64,000 bases of DNA from Vreelandella subterranea (GTDB taxonomy: Bacteria > Pseudomonadota > Gammaproteobacteria > Pseudomonadales > Halomonadaceae), in assembly GCF_900111305.1 (NCBI RefSeq), contig NZ_FOGS01000008.1, forward strand, positions 145,875-209,874, in the 5' to 3' direction. The notes beneath the pieces were generated by a model. The model did no database searches, had not been told where the DNA came from, and saw only the letters and a program-made list of their open reading frames with translations. Made by a program: the position numbers and the translations under genes. Positions 41,707-50,420 of this stretch are shown here, piece by piece. The stretch's first letter is position 1. The number at the start of each line of letters is the position of its first letter.

Positions 41707-41901
41707 TTACAGATTCGGCAGCATACGCTGGATCAGCGCCTTGTCAGACGCATGAATCTGCTTCATACCGCGCAGCTGACGCTTACGCTTGGTCGACTTC
41801 TTGGTCAGAATGTGGCTACGGAAAGACTGCTTGTGCTTGAAGCCATTGGCTGTCTTCTTGAAGCGCTTTGCAGCACCACTGTTGCTTTTGATTTTCGGCA
41901 T
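41707..41901 (-). CDS. rpmI: 50S ribosomal protein L35
   Basis: Small basic ribosomal protein of 64 residues (E. coli 65), starting [22 protein letters not shown] about 10 bases upstream is the ribosome site. The 80-base gap from infC contains a hairpin that may take part in L20 control. Confidence 0.98.
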   Translation of the reverse strand: MPKIKSNSGAAKRFKKTANGFKHKQSFRSHILTKKSTKRKRQLRGMKQIHASDKALIQRMLPNL

Positions 41902-41944
41902 GAGGAAAACTCCGCTCGATGTTTTTTAGAAAATCCAGGGCCAA

Positions 41945-41960
41945 CTGCCAATCATGGCAG
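41945..41960 (-). promoter_or_regulatory. hairpin in the rpmI leader
   Basis: Perfect 6-bp stem CTGCCA / TGGCAG with a 4-base loop in the mRNA between infC and rpmI. In E. coli the L20 repressor binds a stem-loop in this region; this hairpin is in the right place, but I cannot confirm the L20-specific features. Confidence 0.35.
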
Positions 41961-41981
41961 CCCGTTAACTTCGCCGTTGGA

Positions 41982-42521
41982 TCACTTCTTTTTCGGGGCA
42001 AGGATCATGATCATCTGGCGGCCTTCCATCTTCGGAAATGATTCGACCGCTCCGATATCTTCCAGGTCGGCGGCAATCCTTTCCATCAGCTTTCTGCCGA
42101 TATCCTGGTGTGCCATTTCACGACCACGGAAGCGCAATGTGACCTTCCCCTTGTCACCACCTTCAAGAAAGCGCGTCAGGTTTTTCAGCTTGACCTGATA
42201 GTCGCCCTCGTCGGTGCCAGGCCGGAACTTAACTTCCTTGACCTGGATTTGCTTCTGCTTCTTCTTCTGAGCTGCTTTTTGCTTTTTCTGCTCAAAAACG
42301 AATTTGCCGTAATCCATGATCTTGCAGACGATGGGATCGGCATTCGAAATTTGCACGAGATCCAAACCGGCAGATTCAGCACGTTCCAACGCCTCGGTGG
42401 TGGGCACTACACCCAACTGCTCACCGTCGCTATCGATAAGACGCACTTCTTGCTCGGTAATTCGCTCGTTCATTGGTGGGCGCTTGTCTGCTGGACGCCC
42501 GCGCTGGTTGCTTCTCTTGAT
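41982..42521 (-). CDS. infC: translation initiation factor IF-3, with AUC start codon
   Basis: Binds the 30S subunit and rejects wrong initiation. An ATG at 42473 ([10 protein letters not shown]) gives only 163 residues and has no ribosome site. Extending the frame upstream gives 16 further codons reading (M)[15 protein letters not shown], beginning at ATC 42521-42519, with AAGGAG 8 bases before it. The resulting 179 residues match E. coli IF3 (180), which starts at AUU. The Shine-Dalgarno overlaps the thrS stop codon. Non-AUG starts of infC allow IF3 to repress its own translation. Confidence 0.95.
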   Translation of the reverse strand: MKRSNQRGRPADKRPPMNERITEQEVRLIDSDGEQLGVVPTTEALERAESAGLDLVQISNADPIVCKIMDYGKFVFEQKKQKAAQKKKQKQIQVKEVKFRPGTDEGDYQVKLKNLTRFLEGGDKGKVTLRFRGREMAHQDIGRKLMERIAADLEDIGAVESFPKMEGRQMIMILAPKKK

Positions 42522-42533
42522 CGTTCCGTCTCC

Positions 42534-44456
42534 TTAGCCAATTGACGATGTCGCCAGGGCTGCTCGCTCAGCACTGAAACGCTCGATAAACTCATCGACC
42601 GTCATGGTGCCGAGATCTTCGCCGCTGCGAGTTCGCACGGCCACTGAGTCAGCGTCGACTTCCTTATCTCCTACCACCAGGAGATAGGGAACTTTCTGTA
42701 ACGTATGCTCGCGGATTTTAAAGCCGATTTTCTCGTTCCTCAAGTCCGCTTTTGCTCGCATTGCATTTTTTTGCAAACGTTGCTCTAAAGCAAGGGCATA
42801 ATCACGCTGCGAATCGGTTATCGTCATCACGCTGACCTGCTGCGGTGCTAGCCATAATGGCATTGCGCCTGCGTAGTGCTCAATCAAAATTCCCAAAAAG
42901 CGCTCGAAGGAACCTAATATAGCACGGTGCAGCATCACTGGCGTTTTGCGAGACCCGTCTTCGGCTACGTATTGCGCTCCAAGCCGACCTGGCAAGTTAA
43001 AGTCGAGTTGTAGCGTACCACATTGCCACACGCGATTCAGGCAATCGCGCAAGGCAAACTCAATCTTCGGGCCATAAAAGGCCCCCTCACCCGGCTGCAA
43101 ATCCCAGTCAAGCCCGGTGGCATTGAGCGCAGCCTCCAATCCCTGCTCGGCCTGATCCCAAATATCGGCCTCGCCCAGAAAGTCCTCGGGTCGGGTTGAC
43201 AGTTTAAGCTCCACGTCTTCAAAGCCAAGCGTCTTGTAGACCTGCAGCGTAAGCGCAATGAAGGCTTCCGCTTCCGCTTGAATCTGGCTTTCAGTACAAA
43301 AGATGTGTGCGTCATCCTGCGTAAAGCCACGGACACGCATCAGGCCATGCAAGGATCCAGACGGCTCGTTGCGATGACAGCTGCCAAACTCTGCCAAGCG
43401 TAACGGCAAATCACGGTAGCTCTTGAGCCCCTGATTGAAGACCTGCACATGGCACGGGCAGTTCATGGGCTTAACCGCATACTCACGCTTTTCCGATTCC
43501 GTGGTGAACATCAACTCATTGTAGTGGCCCCAGTGACCCGACTTCTTCCACAGTGAAAGATCCACGACCTGGGGTGTCTTGATCTCCTGATAACCGTGTT
43601 CACGCTGGACCTGACGCATATAATCTTCCAACGCCTGGTACATCGTCCAGCCGTTGGGGTGCCAGAACACCATGCCGGGGGCTTCTTCCTGAAGGTGGAA
43701 AAGATCCATCTTGCGCGCCAGCTTGCGATGGTCCCGCTTTTCGGCTTCTTCCAGCCGCTTCAGATAAGCCTTGAGCTGCTTTTTATCGCCCCACGCCGTT
43801 CCATAAATCCGCGTCAACATGGGATTCGAGGCATCACCGCGCCAATAAGCCCCCGCCAGCTTGGTCAGCTTGAAGGCCTTGAGGTGGCGGGTATTGGGAA
43901 CATGCGGGCCCCGACACATATCGGTATATTCTTCATGGTGGTAGAGCCGGATGGTGGCACCTTCAGGAATATCCCGAACAATTTCCTGCTTATAGGGCTC
44001 ATCACGGTGCAGGAAGGTCAACATGGCTTGATCACGATCGACGTACTCCCGCACGACGTCATACTCGTGATCAATCAGCGCTTTCATACGCGCTTCTATT
44101 GCTTCCAGATCATCAGACGATACCGACCCGCCAAACTCAATATCATAATAAAAGCCATCTTCAATGACCGGGCCAATCGCCATCTTGGCATTGGGATATA
44201 GCTGCTTGACGGCGTGGCCAATCAAATGCGCGCATGAATGCCGGATAATATCCAGCCCCTCAGGGTCGCGGGCAGTAAGGATGGCCACTTGAGCGTCTTG
44301 CTCGATCAGGTCAGCGGCATCAACCAGAACGCCGTCGATTTTTCCGGCAACGCAGGCCTTAGCCAAACCAGGGCCAATGGACTCTGCCAGTTGCATAATG
44401 GAAAGCGGTTCATCAAATGTTCTCTGACTGCCGTCTGGCAGTGTCACAATGGGCAT
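42534..44456 (-). CDS. thrS: threonyl-tRNA synthetase
   Basis: Class II synthetase charging tRNA-Thr, 640 residues (E. coli 642). TGS domain at the N-terminus ([15 protein letters not shown]), editing domain with [13 protein letters not shown], catalytic core with zinc ligands in MNCPCHV and later His residues, and C-terminal anticodon domain. The start is the ATG at 44456, supported by AAGGA upstream; the frame stays open to 44513 but that part is the leader, which carries a tRNA-like operator (44480-44500). infC begins 12 bases after the stop. Confidence 0.97.
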   Translation of the reverse strand: MPIVTLPDGSQRTFDEPLSIMQLAESIGPGLAKACVAGKIDGVLVDAADLIEQDAQVAILTARDPEGLDIIRHSCAHLIGHAVKQLYPNAKMAIGPVIEDGFYYDIEFGGSVSSDDLEAIEARMKALIDHEYDVVREYVDRDQAMLTFLHRDEPYKQEIVRDIPEGATIRLYHHEEYTDMCRGPHVPNTRHLKAFKLTKLAGAYWRGDASNPMLTRIYGTAWGDKKQLKAYLKRLEEAEKRDHRKLARKMDLFHLQEEAPGMVFWHPNGWTMYQALEDYMRQVQREHGYQEIKTPQVVDLSLWKKSGHWGHYNELMFTTESEKREYAVKPMNCPCHVQVFNQGLKSYRDLPLRLAEFGSCHRNEPSGSLHGLMRVRGFTQDDAHIFCTESQIQAEAEAFIALTLQVYKTLGFEDVELKLSTRPEDFLGEADIWDQAEQGLEAALNATGLDWDLQPGEGAFYGPKIEFALRDCLNRVWQCGTLQLDFNLPGRLGAQYVAEDGSRKTPVMLHRAILGSFERFLGILIEHYAGAMPLWLAPQQVSVMTITDSQRDYALALEQRLQKNAMRAKADLRNEKIGFKIREHTLQKVPYLLVVGDKEVDADSVAVRTRSGEDLGTMTVDEFIERFSAERAALATSSIG

Positions 44457-44479
44457 GCGGATTTTCCTTGAGCGCAGTG

Positions 44480-44500
44480 GTGATCCATACCAAGGATCAC
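44480..44500 (-). promoter_or_regulatory. thrS translational operator: tRNA-Thr anticodon-arm mimic
   Basis: On the mRNA strand GTGATCC and GGATCAC form a perfect 7-bp stem around the 7-base loop TTGGTAT. The loop has U at the position of tRNA U33, GGU (44491-44489) in the anticodon position, and A after it, as in tRNA-Thr(GGU). GGU sits at about -35 to -33 from the AUG, just before the Shine-Dalgarno. In E. coli ThrRS binds a hairpin with CGU at nearly the same distance and blocks ribosome entry. Confidence 0.75.
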
Positions 44501-44585
44501 ATTTCGCTATCAATGATGTAAAAAGTAGGTTGACGATAAACGACGGGAAAGACTAACAGATGCAAGACGTTGTATAAATAAAAAA

Positions 44586-44607
44586 GCGGAGGGCCAAAGC
44601 CCCCCGC
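44586..44607 (-). terminator. terminator after the OmpA-family gene
   Basis: On the minus strand GCGGGGGGC and GCCCTCCGC pair over 9 bp (one G-U) with loop TTTG, followed by TTTTTTATTT. A clear Rho-independent terminator. Confidence 0.88.
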
Positions 44608-44661
44608 CTCTTTCAATTAACGCGTATTAAAACCGTATGGTCGTCGCGCTAAATACGTACC

Positions 44662-45534
44662 TTAGTTCCACTCATCCAGCTCTACACGACGGTTTTCCGC
44701 GCGACCTGCATCTGTCTCATTCGTCGCGATTGGCTGCTCTTCACCAAAGCCTTCCGCCATCATGCGGTTGGACTCCACGCCACGAGTCGCAAGATACTCA
44801 GTGACAGACTCAGCACGGGCCTGGGAAAGGTTCATATTGTATTGTGCAGAACCTACCGAATCGGTATGGCCTTCGATACGAACACGAACATCAGGATTGT
44901 TGACCAGACGCTCGGCAACATCGTTAAGCACATTACGTGCTTCAGCGGTTAATTGAGCAGAGTCAAATTCAAAGTTGACGTCTTGTAGCACGACGCTGTC
45001 AGGGCAGCCCAGTGAATTGACTTCAACGCCAGCCGGGGTATTGGGGCACTGATCACGGTAGTCCGGCACACCATCGTTGTCAGAGTCCAGCGGGCAACCG
45101 TTGGCATCTACCGAGACACCTGCGGGGGTACCCGGGCACTGGTCGCGATAGTCCGGCACGCCGTCGTTGTCGGAATCCAGCGGGCAGCCCTCAGCATCGA
45201 CAGCTGCACCAGCAGGAATTTCACCGCCGTAGCTGGGGCACTGAGGCTCTACGGGCTCAGGGGTGTTGTCAGCACATAGCAGAGCACCGATAGCGGCACC
45301 TGCAGCACCGCCGGTCGCAGCCCCATTCTCTTCATCGGAGTTACCGCTGGTAGCATAACCAATGCTACCACCAATAAGACCACCTGCGAGCCCGCAGACT
45401 GCGGGATGCTGATACCAGCTACGATCGCTGCTGGCGCTCATTTGGCCGGAAGACTGAGAGGCAGAGCTAGCACAGCCGGAAAGGCCCACTACCAGGGCAG
45501 AACCGATTAGCAAGCCTGTCGTTGATTTTTTCAT
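44662..45534 (-). CDS. OmpA-family lipoprotein with thrombospondin type 3 repeats
   Basis: Predicted outer-membrane lipoprotein, 290 residues. A lipobox VGLSGC (Cys21) ends the signal peptide. A glycine-zipper-like segment (about 48-88, GGLIGGSIGY and GGAAGAAIGALLC) may insert in the membrane. Two 30-residue Ca-binding type repeats start DSDNDGVPDYRDQCP; at DNA level they are a 90-base tandem repeat. The C-terminal OmpA domain (about 185-290) binds peptidoglycan (FDSAQLTAEA, GHTDSVGSAQYN, RRVEL). The start follows a strong AAGGAG. Likely an envelope-anchoring protein. Confidence 0.9.
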   Translation of the reverse strand: MKKSTTGLLIGSALVVGLSGCASSASQSSGQMSASSDRSWYQHPAVCGLAGGLIGGSIGYATSGNSDEENGAATGGAAGAAIGALLCADNTPEPVEPQCPSYGGEIPAGAAVDAEGCPLDSDNDGVPDYRDQCPGTPAGVSVDANGCPLDSDNDGVPDYRDQCPNTPAGVEVNSLGCPDSVVLQDVNFEFDSAQLTAEARNVLNDVAERLVNNPDVRVRIEGHTDSVGSAQYNMNLSQARAESVTEYLATRGVESNRMMAEGFGEEQPIATNETDAGRAENRRVELDEWN

Positions 45535-45730
45535 GCAGAACTCCTTCTTGATCCAATGCTGACATGGTCATTAGTAACCAGATCATCTAATGCTTCTTTT
45601 TTTAAGCGAGAGCATCCGTTTTTCGCTCGCCTATCACCGTATACGCAAACTTACTCGATGCTAGGCTGTTGCTCATGGTACCGAATCAGTGCCCGCGGGC
45701 AACATGTCTATATATCAACTTGTTTATGAC

Positions 45731-45746
45731 GCTGATATCAATCAGC
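45731..45746. repeat. inverted repeat in the region upstream of the OmpA-family gene
   Basis: GCTGAT-ATCA-ATCAGC is a perfect 6+6 inverted repeat in the 289-base gap between the OmpA-family gene and the DUF2489 gene. It could be an operator; no regulator is assigned. Confidence 0.3.
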
Positions 45747-45823
45747 ATAGCAAATTAAGCGCGTTGAGCACTATAAACCGGCCATTACGCTTAAAAAATA
45801 CGGGCAACTAAGCTGTTGAAAGC

Positions 45824-46291
45824 TTAATGAAGCCCTTGCCCACCCTTTTTACGCCATGTCAGAACAGACTGTGCAGCAGCTAACACGGCATCTCTCATTT
45901 GCTCTTCCGCGGCAAGACGCTCACGGTCTTCTTCCATACGCTCACGGGGCGTCAACTGTTGCCTGGCCGAATGAGTTTTAAGATGTTTTGTGAGCTCATA
46001 GTGCTCGGCAAATGCCTGAAACTCAGGCTTTTCGGTCAGGCTAGGATCGATAATCTCCAGCAGCACTTTGCAGCGCCAGGCGCCTTCGGTAATGTCAACC
46101 TGTTCTTGAACCAGGGCCGCAGTTACCCAGTCGAGGTTTTCCAGGCTCTTCAACTGCGCCTGCTGGTCTTCGGCGACGCGAAACGCGTCACGTCGCTTGA
46201 CTTCCTTGCGTAAACGGTAGGCGTAACCAGCCAGTGCAACAATTACCACTACCGCAACAAAGAAGAGTAGCAATGCGTACGTCAGACTCAT
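45824..46291 (-). CDS. DUF2489-like membrane-anchored protein
   Basis: 155 residues: one N-terminal membrane helix (about 4-26, YALLLFFVAVVVIVALAGYAY) and a charged, helical cytoplasmic part. It resembles the DUF2489 family of Pseudomonas and relatives; function is not known. It lies alone between the ctaA gene and the OmpA-family gene, same direction, with an 86-base gap upstream. Confidence 0.7.
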   Translation of the reverse strand: MSLTYALLLFFVAVVVIVALAGYAYRLRKEVKRRDAFRVAEDQQAQLKSLENLDWVTAALVQEQVDITEGAWRCKVLLEIIDPSLTEKPEFQAFAEHYELTKHLKTHSARQQLTPRERMEEDRERLAAEEQMRDAVLAAAQSVLTWRKKGGQGLH

Positions 46292-46377
46292 GATGCTCCT
46301 TACCTAAACCTGCCAATTGCTTTACCAGAATTGTACATACCAATCGCGTCGACCTTACAGCATCTGTATCAATCACG

Positions 46378-47496
46378 CTAATCATATCGGGCTTGCCGAT
46401 TGGCGGCGAGAGGTACTATTTCGGCGTGCGAACTGGCCTCATCGGGCATCAGGTCTAGTGACGAGCTGTTGGCTGGCGAGGAAGCATCAAGCCTGTAAGC
46501 ATTTTTGTCCACTACGCTGTATCGCCACTGTCGCCAGGCAATTAAATAGCTGACACTAAGTGCCATCGCCCCGGCAGTATGCAGTAATGCCAACCAAAGC
46601 GGCAGCCACAGGACGACACTGGCAATGCCGAGGCCTACTTGAAGGACGTAGATCCTTAATACCGTCAGTAAGCCACGCGCCGCACTGTCATGCCGATATC
46701 GCCACCATAAGACCATCAGCGCCACTCCCAGCAAGCCGCCTCCCAGTCGATGCATCATATGAATCGCTGTTCGCGCATCAGCGTGCAGCTGACCGTGCAA
46801 ATAATTGGGCCCTACGGTCTGGGTCAAGTGGAAGCCTTCACTAATATCCATGTCAGGCCACCATTGAGCATTGCACGACGGAAAGCCCTGGCATGAGATA
46901 CCGGCATAGTTGCTCGAAACCCATCCCCCCAACGCTATCTGGAAAAATAATAATACGGCCACCCCCCACCAAAGCGAAGATGCCCGACGTGGCGGCCGAT
47001 CAGCATTGTTCTGCAATGCTTTCAGACGGCAATGCAGCAATACAAACAGCAACAGAATCCCCATACCACCCAGCAAGTGCAGCGTAACCACCTGCGGCCA
47101 TAATTTAAGGGTGACGGTCAACGCCCCGAATGCCCCTTGGGCGGCAATGGCAATCAACAATATAATGCTAATAGACCATGGGTAGCGCTTCACGCGCCTT
47201 AGTGGCCAGCCCAGCCACAACAACAAAATAACCGTTGCGCCGAGCATGGTTGCAACATAACGATGGAACATTTCAAGCCAGGCTTTCGATGCCTCCAACG
47301 GAAAGGCTGGGTACCTGATAGCCGCGTCATCAGCTGTAGGCACCACCCACTGTCCATAGCACCCTGGCCAATCAGGACACCCCAGACCTGCATCAGACAA
47401 ACGCGTCCAGGCACCCACCAGCATCACTAGAGCAGTAAAGAAAATACCGATAAATGACAGTCCCTTGACGACGGCAATACGCTGTTGATCAACCAT
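46378..47496 (-). CDS. ctaA: heme A synthase (COX15/CtaA family)
   Basis: Oxidises heme O to heme A for the cytochrome oxidase; inner membrane, 372 residues with about eight membrane helices. Conserved heme-ligand His residues lie in MFHRYVATMLG, LHLLGGMG, IHMMHRLGGG and LLHTAGAM. GAWTRLSDAGLGCPDWPGCYG is the family signature. No heme O synthase (ctaB) follows in the window; the cluster turns to unrelated genes. Confidence 0.93.
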   Translation of the reverse strand: MVDQQRIAVVKGLSFIGIFFTALVMLVGAWTRLSDAGLGCPDWPGCYGQWVVPTADDAAIRYPAFPLEASKAWLEMFHRYVATMLGATVILLLWLGWPLRRVKRYPWSISIILLIAIAAQGAFGALTVTLKLWPQVVTLHLLGGMGILLLFVLLHCRLKALQNNADRPPRRASSLWWGVAVLLFFQIALGGWVSSNYAGISCQGFPSCNAQWWPDMDISEGFHLTQTVGPNYLHGQLHADARTAIHMMHRLGGGLLGVALMVLWWRYRHDSAARGLLTVLRIYVLQVGLGIASVVLWLPLWLALLHTAGAMALSVSYLIAWRQWRYSVVDKNAYRLDASSPANSSSLDLMPDEASSHAEIVPLAANRQARYD

Positions 47497-47529
47497 TGAG
47501 TCCCTCCGCGGCTAAGCACTCGCTAAACG

Positions 47530-48048
47530 CTACCTGGCGTTGACCTTGAATAAGTGTTGCGTGTCATCAAGTATCTCTGCCACCGGCACGGAAGCTGGAA
47601 ATGAAAGTGCTAGGCGGCCCTGAGGATCAATCAGCCATACACTATTCGCCTGTCGCCAGGAGGGAGGCTCCGCCCAACGTGCCAGTTGCTCACCAGGCAG
47701 TGCCTGGCCTTCTCCGCCGATATTCAATCGCGCTAACCGATGAGCGTCGCGACCCAGAGCGCGATGCATTCGCCACAGGATGTCCCGGCGCTCGGCACAC
47801 TGGACCGAACAGTCAAACGCCAGCGTCCACTGTTCTTCCCCACCATCCGCCTTTGAAACCGTTTCAAGGGGCCAATGCTCAAGCAATGGGAGTTGATCAG
47901 CAGGTGAACCGTGAGCCGTGATCTGCTCAGGAACGCCGATACGCCACTCAACCATTCCCCAGGCGGTAATAATAGGCGCGGAAAAAATAATGAATATCAA
48001 GAGCAGTTTAATCCGCTGACGATTGACTGACTTAATCGTTGTCATCAT
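47530..48048 (-). CDS. thioredoxin/Sco-like protein of the oxidase cluster
   Basis: About 172 residues with one N-terminal membrane anchor (LLLIFIIFSAPIITAWGMV) and a periplasmic domain. FDCSVQC is a CxxxC pair at the place where Sco copper chaperones carry CxxxCP, and SVWLIDPQGRLALSF resembles the later Sco strand, but the conserved Sco His is not seen. Proteins of this sort occupy the same place in Pseudomonas cox clusters. GGGGGG at 48051-48056 precedes two adjacent ATGs (48048, 48045); the frame open to 48096 overlaps the SURF1 gene and is not used. Confidence 0.7.
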   Translation of the reverse strand: MMTTIKSVNRQRIKLLLIFIIFSAPIITAWGMVEWRIGVPEQITAHGSPADQLPLLEHWPLETVSKADGGEEQWTLAFDCSVQCAERRDILWRMHRALGRDAHRLARLNIGGEGQALPGEQLARWAEPPSWRQANSVWLIDPQGRLALSFPASVPVAEILDDTQHLFKVNAR

Positions 48049-48748
48049 ATCCCCCCTGATGATGCGCTTGGCTCGAGTAAAGATAGCGCCTGCCAATCCA
48101 CATCGTGATCAGTGCTACCAGCGCAAGCCCCCACCACTGAAATGCATAGGCAATATGTCGACTCGCAGGCATCACATTGGCTTGCCACCATTCTGAAAAG
48201 ACGCCATCACCGGTTTGCGCATGCACCCACCCCTGGTAACGAAAATCAGGCGTCACCCCCTGCCAAGGCGCAAGACTGATTTGCTGAAGGCGCTCTTCTT
48301 CCAGGTTGGGTCCAAACAATAGGCCATCATCCCTAGCTTGCTGCCATTTTCCAGTGATGGAGACTTGTTCCTGGGGTGTCGATATATTGGGCGAGTCACG
48401 GCTGGTACCGGTTTCAACAAAGCCACGCTGAATCAACCAGTAATATCCAAACCTATCCTTGAATGGGGTTAAGACGGCAACTCCCAACCGCCCCTCGACA
48501 ATTCGGTTATCTAAAAAAAAGGTATGTTCGGATATATACTCACCATTGAGCGTAAGCTCGGCCCCTTCGGTGGGTAAGGTTTGCGGGTCAACCTGTGCGG
48601 GCGCATTGGCCCGCGCCAAAGCCGCTGCTTGCTTATTACCGGCCCTGTCCCACTGCCATGCACCAAGAAAACTGCCCAGCAGCACCAACGACAACCAGAA
48701 TGTATACCAGCCATATAGACGCCAGCGACAAGAGGAGTACTTTTTCAT
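48032..48748 (-). CDS. SURF1 family cytochrome oxidase assembly protein
   Basis: Inner-membrane assembly factor, 238 residues from the ATG at 48748 (MKKYSSCRWRLYGWY). Two membrane helices flank a periplasmic domain: LVLLGSFLGAWQWDRAGNKQ at the N-terminus and FQWWGLALVALITMWIGRRY at the C-terminus. GAWQWDRAGNKQ is the SURF1 signature. An earlier start at 48772 is possible but would overlap the divergent DUF2909 gene; neither start has a strong ribosome site. The 3' end overlaps the Sco-like gene. Confidence 0.88.
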   Translation of the reverse strand: MKKYSSCRWRLYGWYTFWLSLVLLGSFLGAWQWDRAGNKQAAALARANAPAQVDPQTLPTEGAELTLNGEYISEHTFFLDNRIVEGRLGVAVLTPFKDRFGYYWLIQRGFVETGTSRDSPNISTPQEQVSITGKWQQARDDGLLFGPNLEEERLQQISLAPWQGVTPDFRYQGWVHAQTGDGVFSEWWQANVMPASRHIAYAFQWWGLALVALITMWIGRRYLYSSQAHHQGGYDDND

Positions 48749-48938
48749 GCTACTTAAATCACTCATTATCATTGTTTTTTTCGCTATGTTAATTAGCTTG
48801 GCGGTAGGCGCTGGTTACCTGTTACGCGATGGCTCTTCGTCCAAGCGACTGCTTACGTCTCTAAAATGGCGGATAGGCTTAGCGGCTGTGCTCCTGTTGC
48901 TCATAGTCTATGGGTTCGGAAGCGGCCAACTCACCTGA
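48747..48938 (+). CDS. DUF2909 small twin-helix membrane protein
   Basis: 63 residues with two membrane helices (about 4-24 and 43-59). It resembles the DUF2909 proteins that sit between coxC and SURF1 genes in Pseudomonas and Halomonas, always on the opposite strand. GAGGAG at 48732-48737 is the ribosome site for the ATG at 48747. Its start codon overlaps that of the divergent SURF1 gene (the two ATGs share bases 48747-48748), which is remarkable packing. Function is presumably in oxidase assembly. Confidence 0.8.
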   Translation: MLLKSLIIIVFFAMLISLAVGAGYLLRDGSSSKRLLTSLKWRIGLAAVLLLLIVYGFGSGQLT

Positions 48939-48942
48939 ACAC

Positions 48943-49803
48943 TCACACAACATAAACGAAGATAAACAGCCCTAACCATACGACATCAACAAAGTGCCAA
49001 TACCAGCAGGATGCCTCAAAACCAAAGTGCCCGGTATCCGAAAAATGCCCGCGTATAATACGCGCCAGCATGACCATAAGAATCAAGGTGCCAATGATGA
49101 CATGGACACCATGAAACCCCGTTAAAATAAAGAACGTCGACCCAAAAATGCCGGCTTCCAGCGTAATACCATAATGTTGGTAAGCTTCATAATACTCGAC
49201 GCCTTGAATAAAAATAAAACAGCAGCCAAGTATGACCGTTCCAGCCAGCCAGTTTCTGCATACGCGACGCTTTTCGGCCTTGAGCGCTTCATGAGCAATT
49301 GTCAATGTGATACTGGAAGTGACGAGCAGCAGCGTATTCACTAACGGCAGCTGCCAAGGACTGAAGACATTATCAGGCCCTGAGACCGAGGCATCCGGAG
49401 GACTAAGCAACGGCCATTCGGCAATGAAATTCGGCCATAAAAGTGCCGAAACACCTTTTGCACCTTCACCGCCCAACCAGGGTATGGCAAACATGCGAAC
49501 GTAAAAAAGTGCACCAAAAAACGCGGCGAAAAACATCACTTCGGAAAAGATGAACCACCCCATCCCCCATCGGAAAGAGCGATCCATCTGGCTGTCATAC
49601 AGCCCCTGGTGGGACTCGTTGATCACATCGCGGAACCAGAACGCCATAACGGCCACAACGGCTATAACACCTATCAAAATAAGGACGTTTGCACTGCCAT
49701 AAACAAGCTGCGCACCCAAACCCACCATCATAAAACCGGTTGCCAAAGAGCCCAGGATCGGCCAATAGCTTTTGGCAGGGACATAATAACTTCCGCCACT
49801 CAT
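48943..49803 (-). CDS. coxC: cytochrome c oxidase subunit III
   Basis: Membrane subunit of the aa3-type oxidase core, 286 residues with seven helices. Family markers: YYVPAKSYWPILGS at the N-terminus, the Glu in FFSEVMFFAAFFGALFYVR (written here as FSEVMFFAAFF), GFHGVHVIIGT, and FGFEASCWYWHFVDVVWL at the C-terminus. It follows ctaG by one base. Confidence 0.95.
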   Translation of the reverse strand: MSGGSYYVPAKSYWPILGSLATGFMMVGLGAQLVYGSANVLILIGVIAVVAVMAFWFRDVINESHQGLYDSQMDRSFRWGMGWFIFSEVMFFAAFFGALFYVRMFAIPWLGGEGAKGVSALLWPNFIAEWPLLSPPDASVSGPDNVFSPWQLPLVNTLLLVTSSITLTIAHEALKAEKRRVCRNWLAGTVILGCCFIFIQGVEYYEAYQHYGITLEAGIFGSTFFILTGFHGVHVIIGTLILMVMLARIIRGHFSDTGHFGFEASCWYWHFVDVVWLGLFIFVYVV

Positions 49804-49804
49804 T

Positions 49805-50389
49805 TTAAATCTCCCCGTTTTTGTTATTCATATGTCGTGCCACTATTGGGCGCTCATTACTTTCTTCCAGGGGATACAGCGTATAAACCAATGTAACGGT
49901 CGCTATATCTTCTGGCAGCGTGTTATCCAGTTGAAAAACAAGCGGGATGGTAAGGTTCTCGTTGGCATCAAGCCGCTGTTCCTGAAAACAGAAGCAACTT
50001 ACCTTGCGCACGTGAGCGGAGGCAGTAGATGGACTAACACTGGGAACTGCACGCCCCCAACTGGCCGACTGGCTACGGTTGGAGAAAGTAAAGTCAACTT
50101 CCGTCATTTGACCGGGATGTATCTGGACTTGACGGGTTTCTACACCAAGTCGCCACGGAAGTCCCGCACTGGTCCGCGTTATGAACTGGACGGTCACATA
50201 GCGATCACGATTAACCTCATTGCTCAAAACCTGTTGCGCGGAGGTACTAACCTTTCCATTAATACCTGTGACTTCACAAAAAACGTCGTAAAGAGGCACT
50301 AATGCAAACGCAAATGCAAACATACCCATCAAGGCGAAAATCGTCTTGGTGACTGTTTTCCTGACGCCTTCCGCTTGGTGTGAACGCAT
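49805..50389 (-). CDS. ctaG: cytochrome c oxidase copper-insertion protein Cox11/CtaG
   Basis: Delivers copper to the CuB site of subunit I. 194 residues: one N-terminal membrane helix (about 15-35, FALMGMFAFAFALVPLYDVFC) and a periplasmic immunoglobulin-like domain with the copper ligand pair in CFCFQEQ. The invariant YDVFCEVTGINGK follows the helix. It lies between coxA and coxC, as usual. Confidence 0.95.
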   Translation of the reverse strand: MRSHQAEGVRKTVTKTIFALMGMFAFAFALVPLYDVFCEVTGINGKVSTSAQQVLSNEVNRDRYVTVQFITRTSAGLPWRLGVETRQVQIHPGQMTEVDFTFSNRSQSASWGRAVPSVSPSTASAHVRKVSCFCFQEQRLDANENLTIPLVFQLDNTLPEDIATVTLVYTLYPLEESNERPIVARHMNNKNGEI

Positions 50390-50420
50390 ATTTCACTCCA
50401 GAGGATAAAGTATGGGTGGT

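Noticed and set aside
45031..45210. CRISPR-like repeat
   Set aside because: Two in-frame copies inside a coding sequence without spacers; they encode thrombospondin type 3 repeats.
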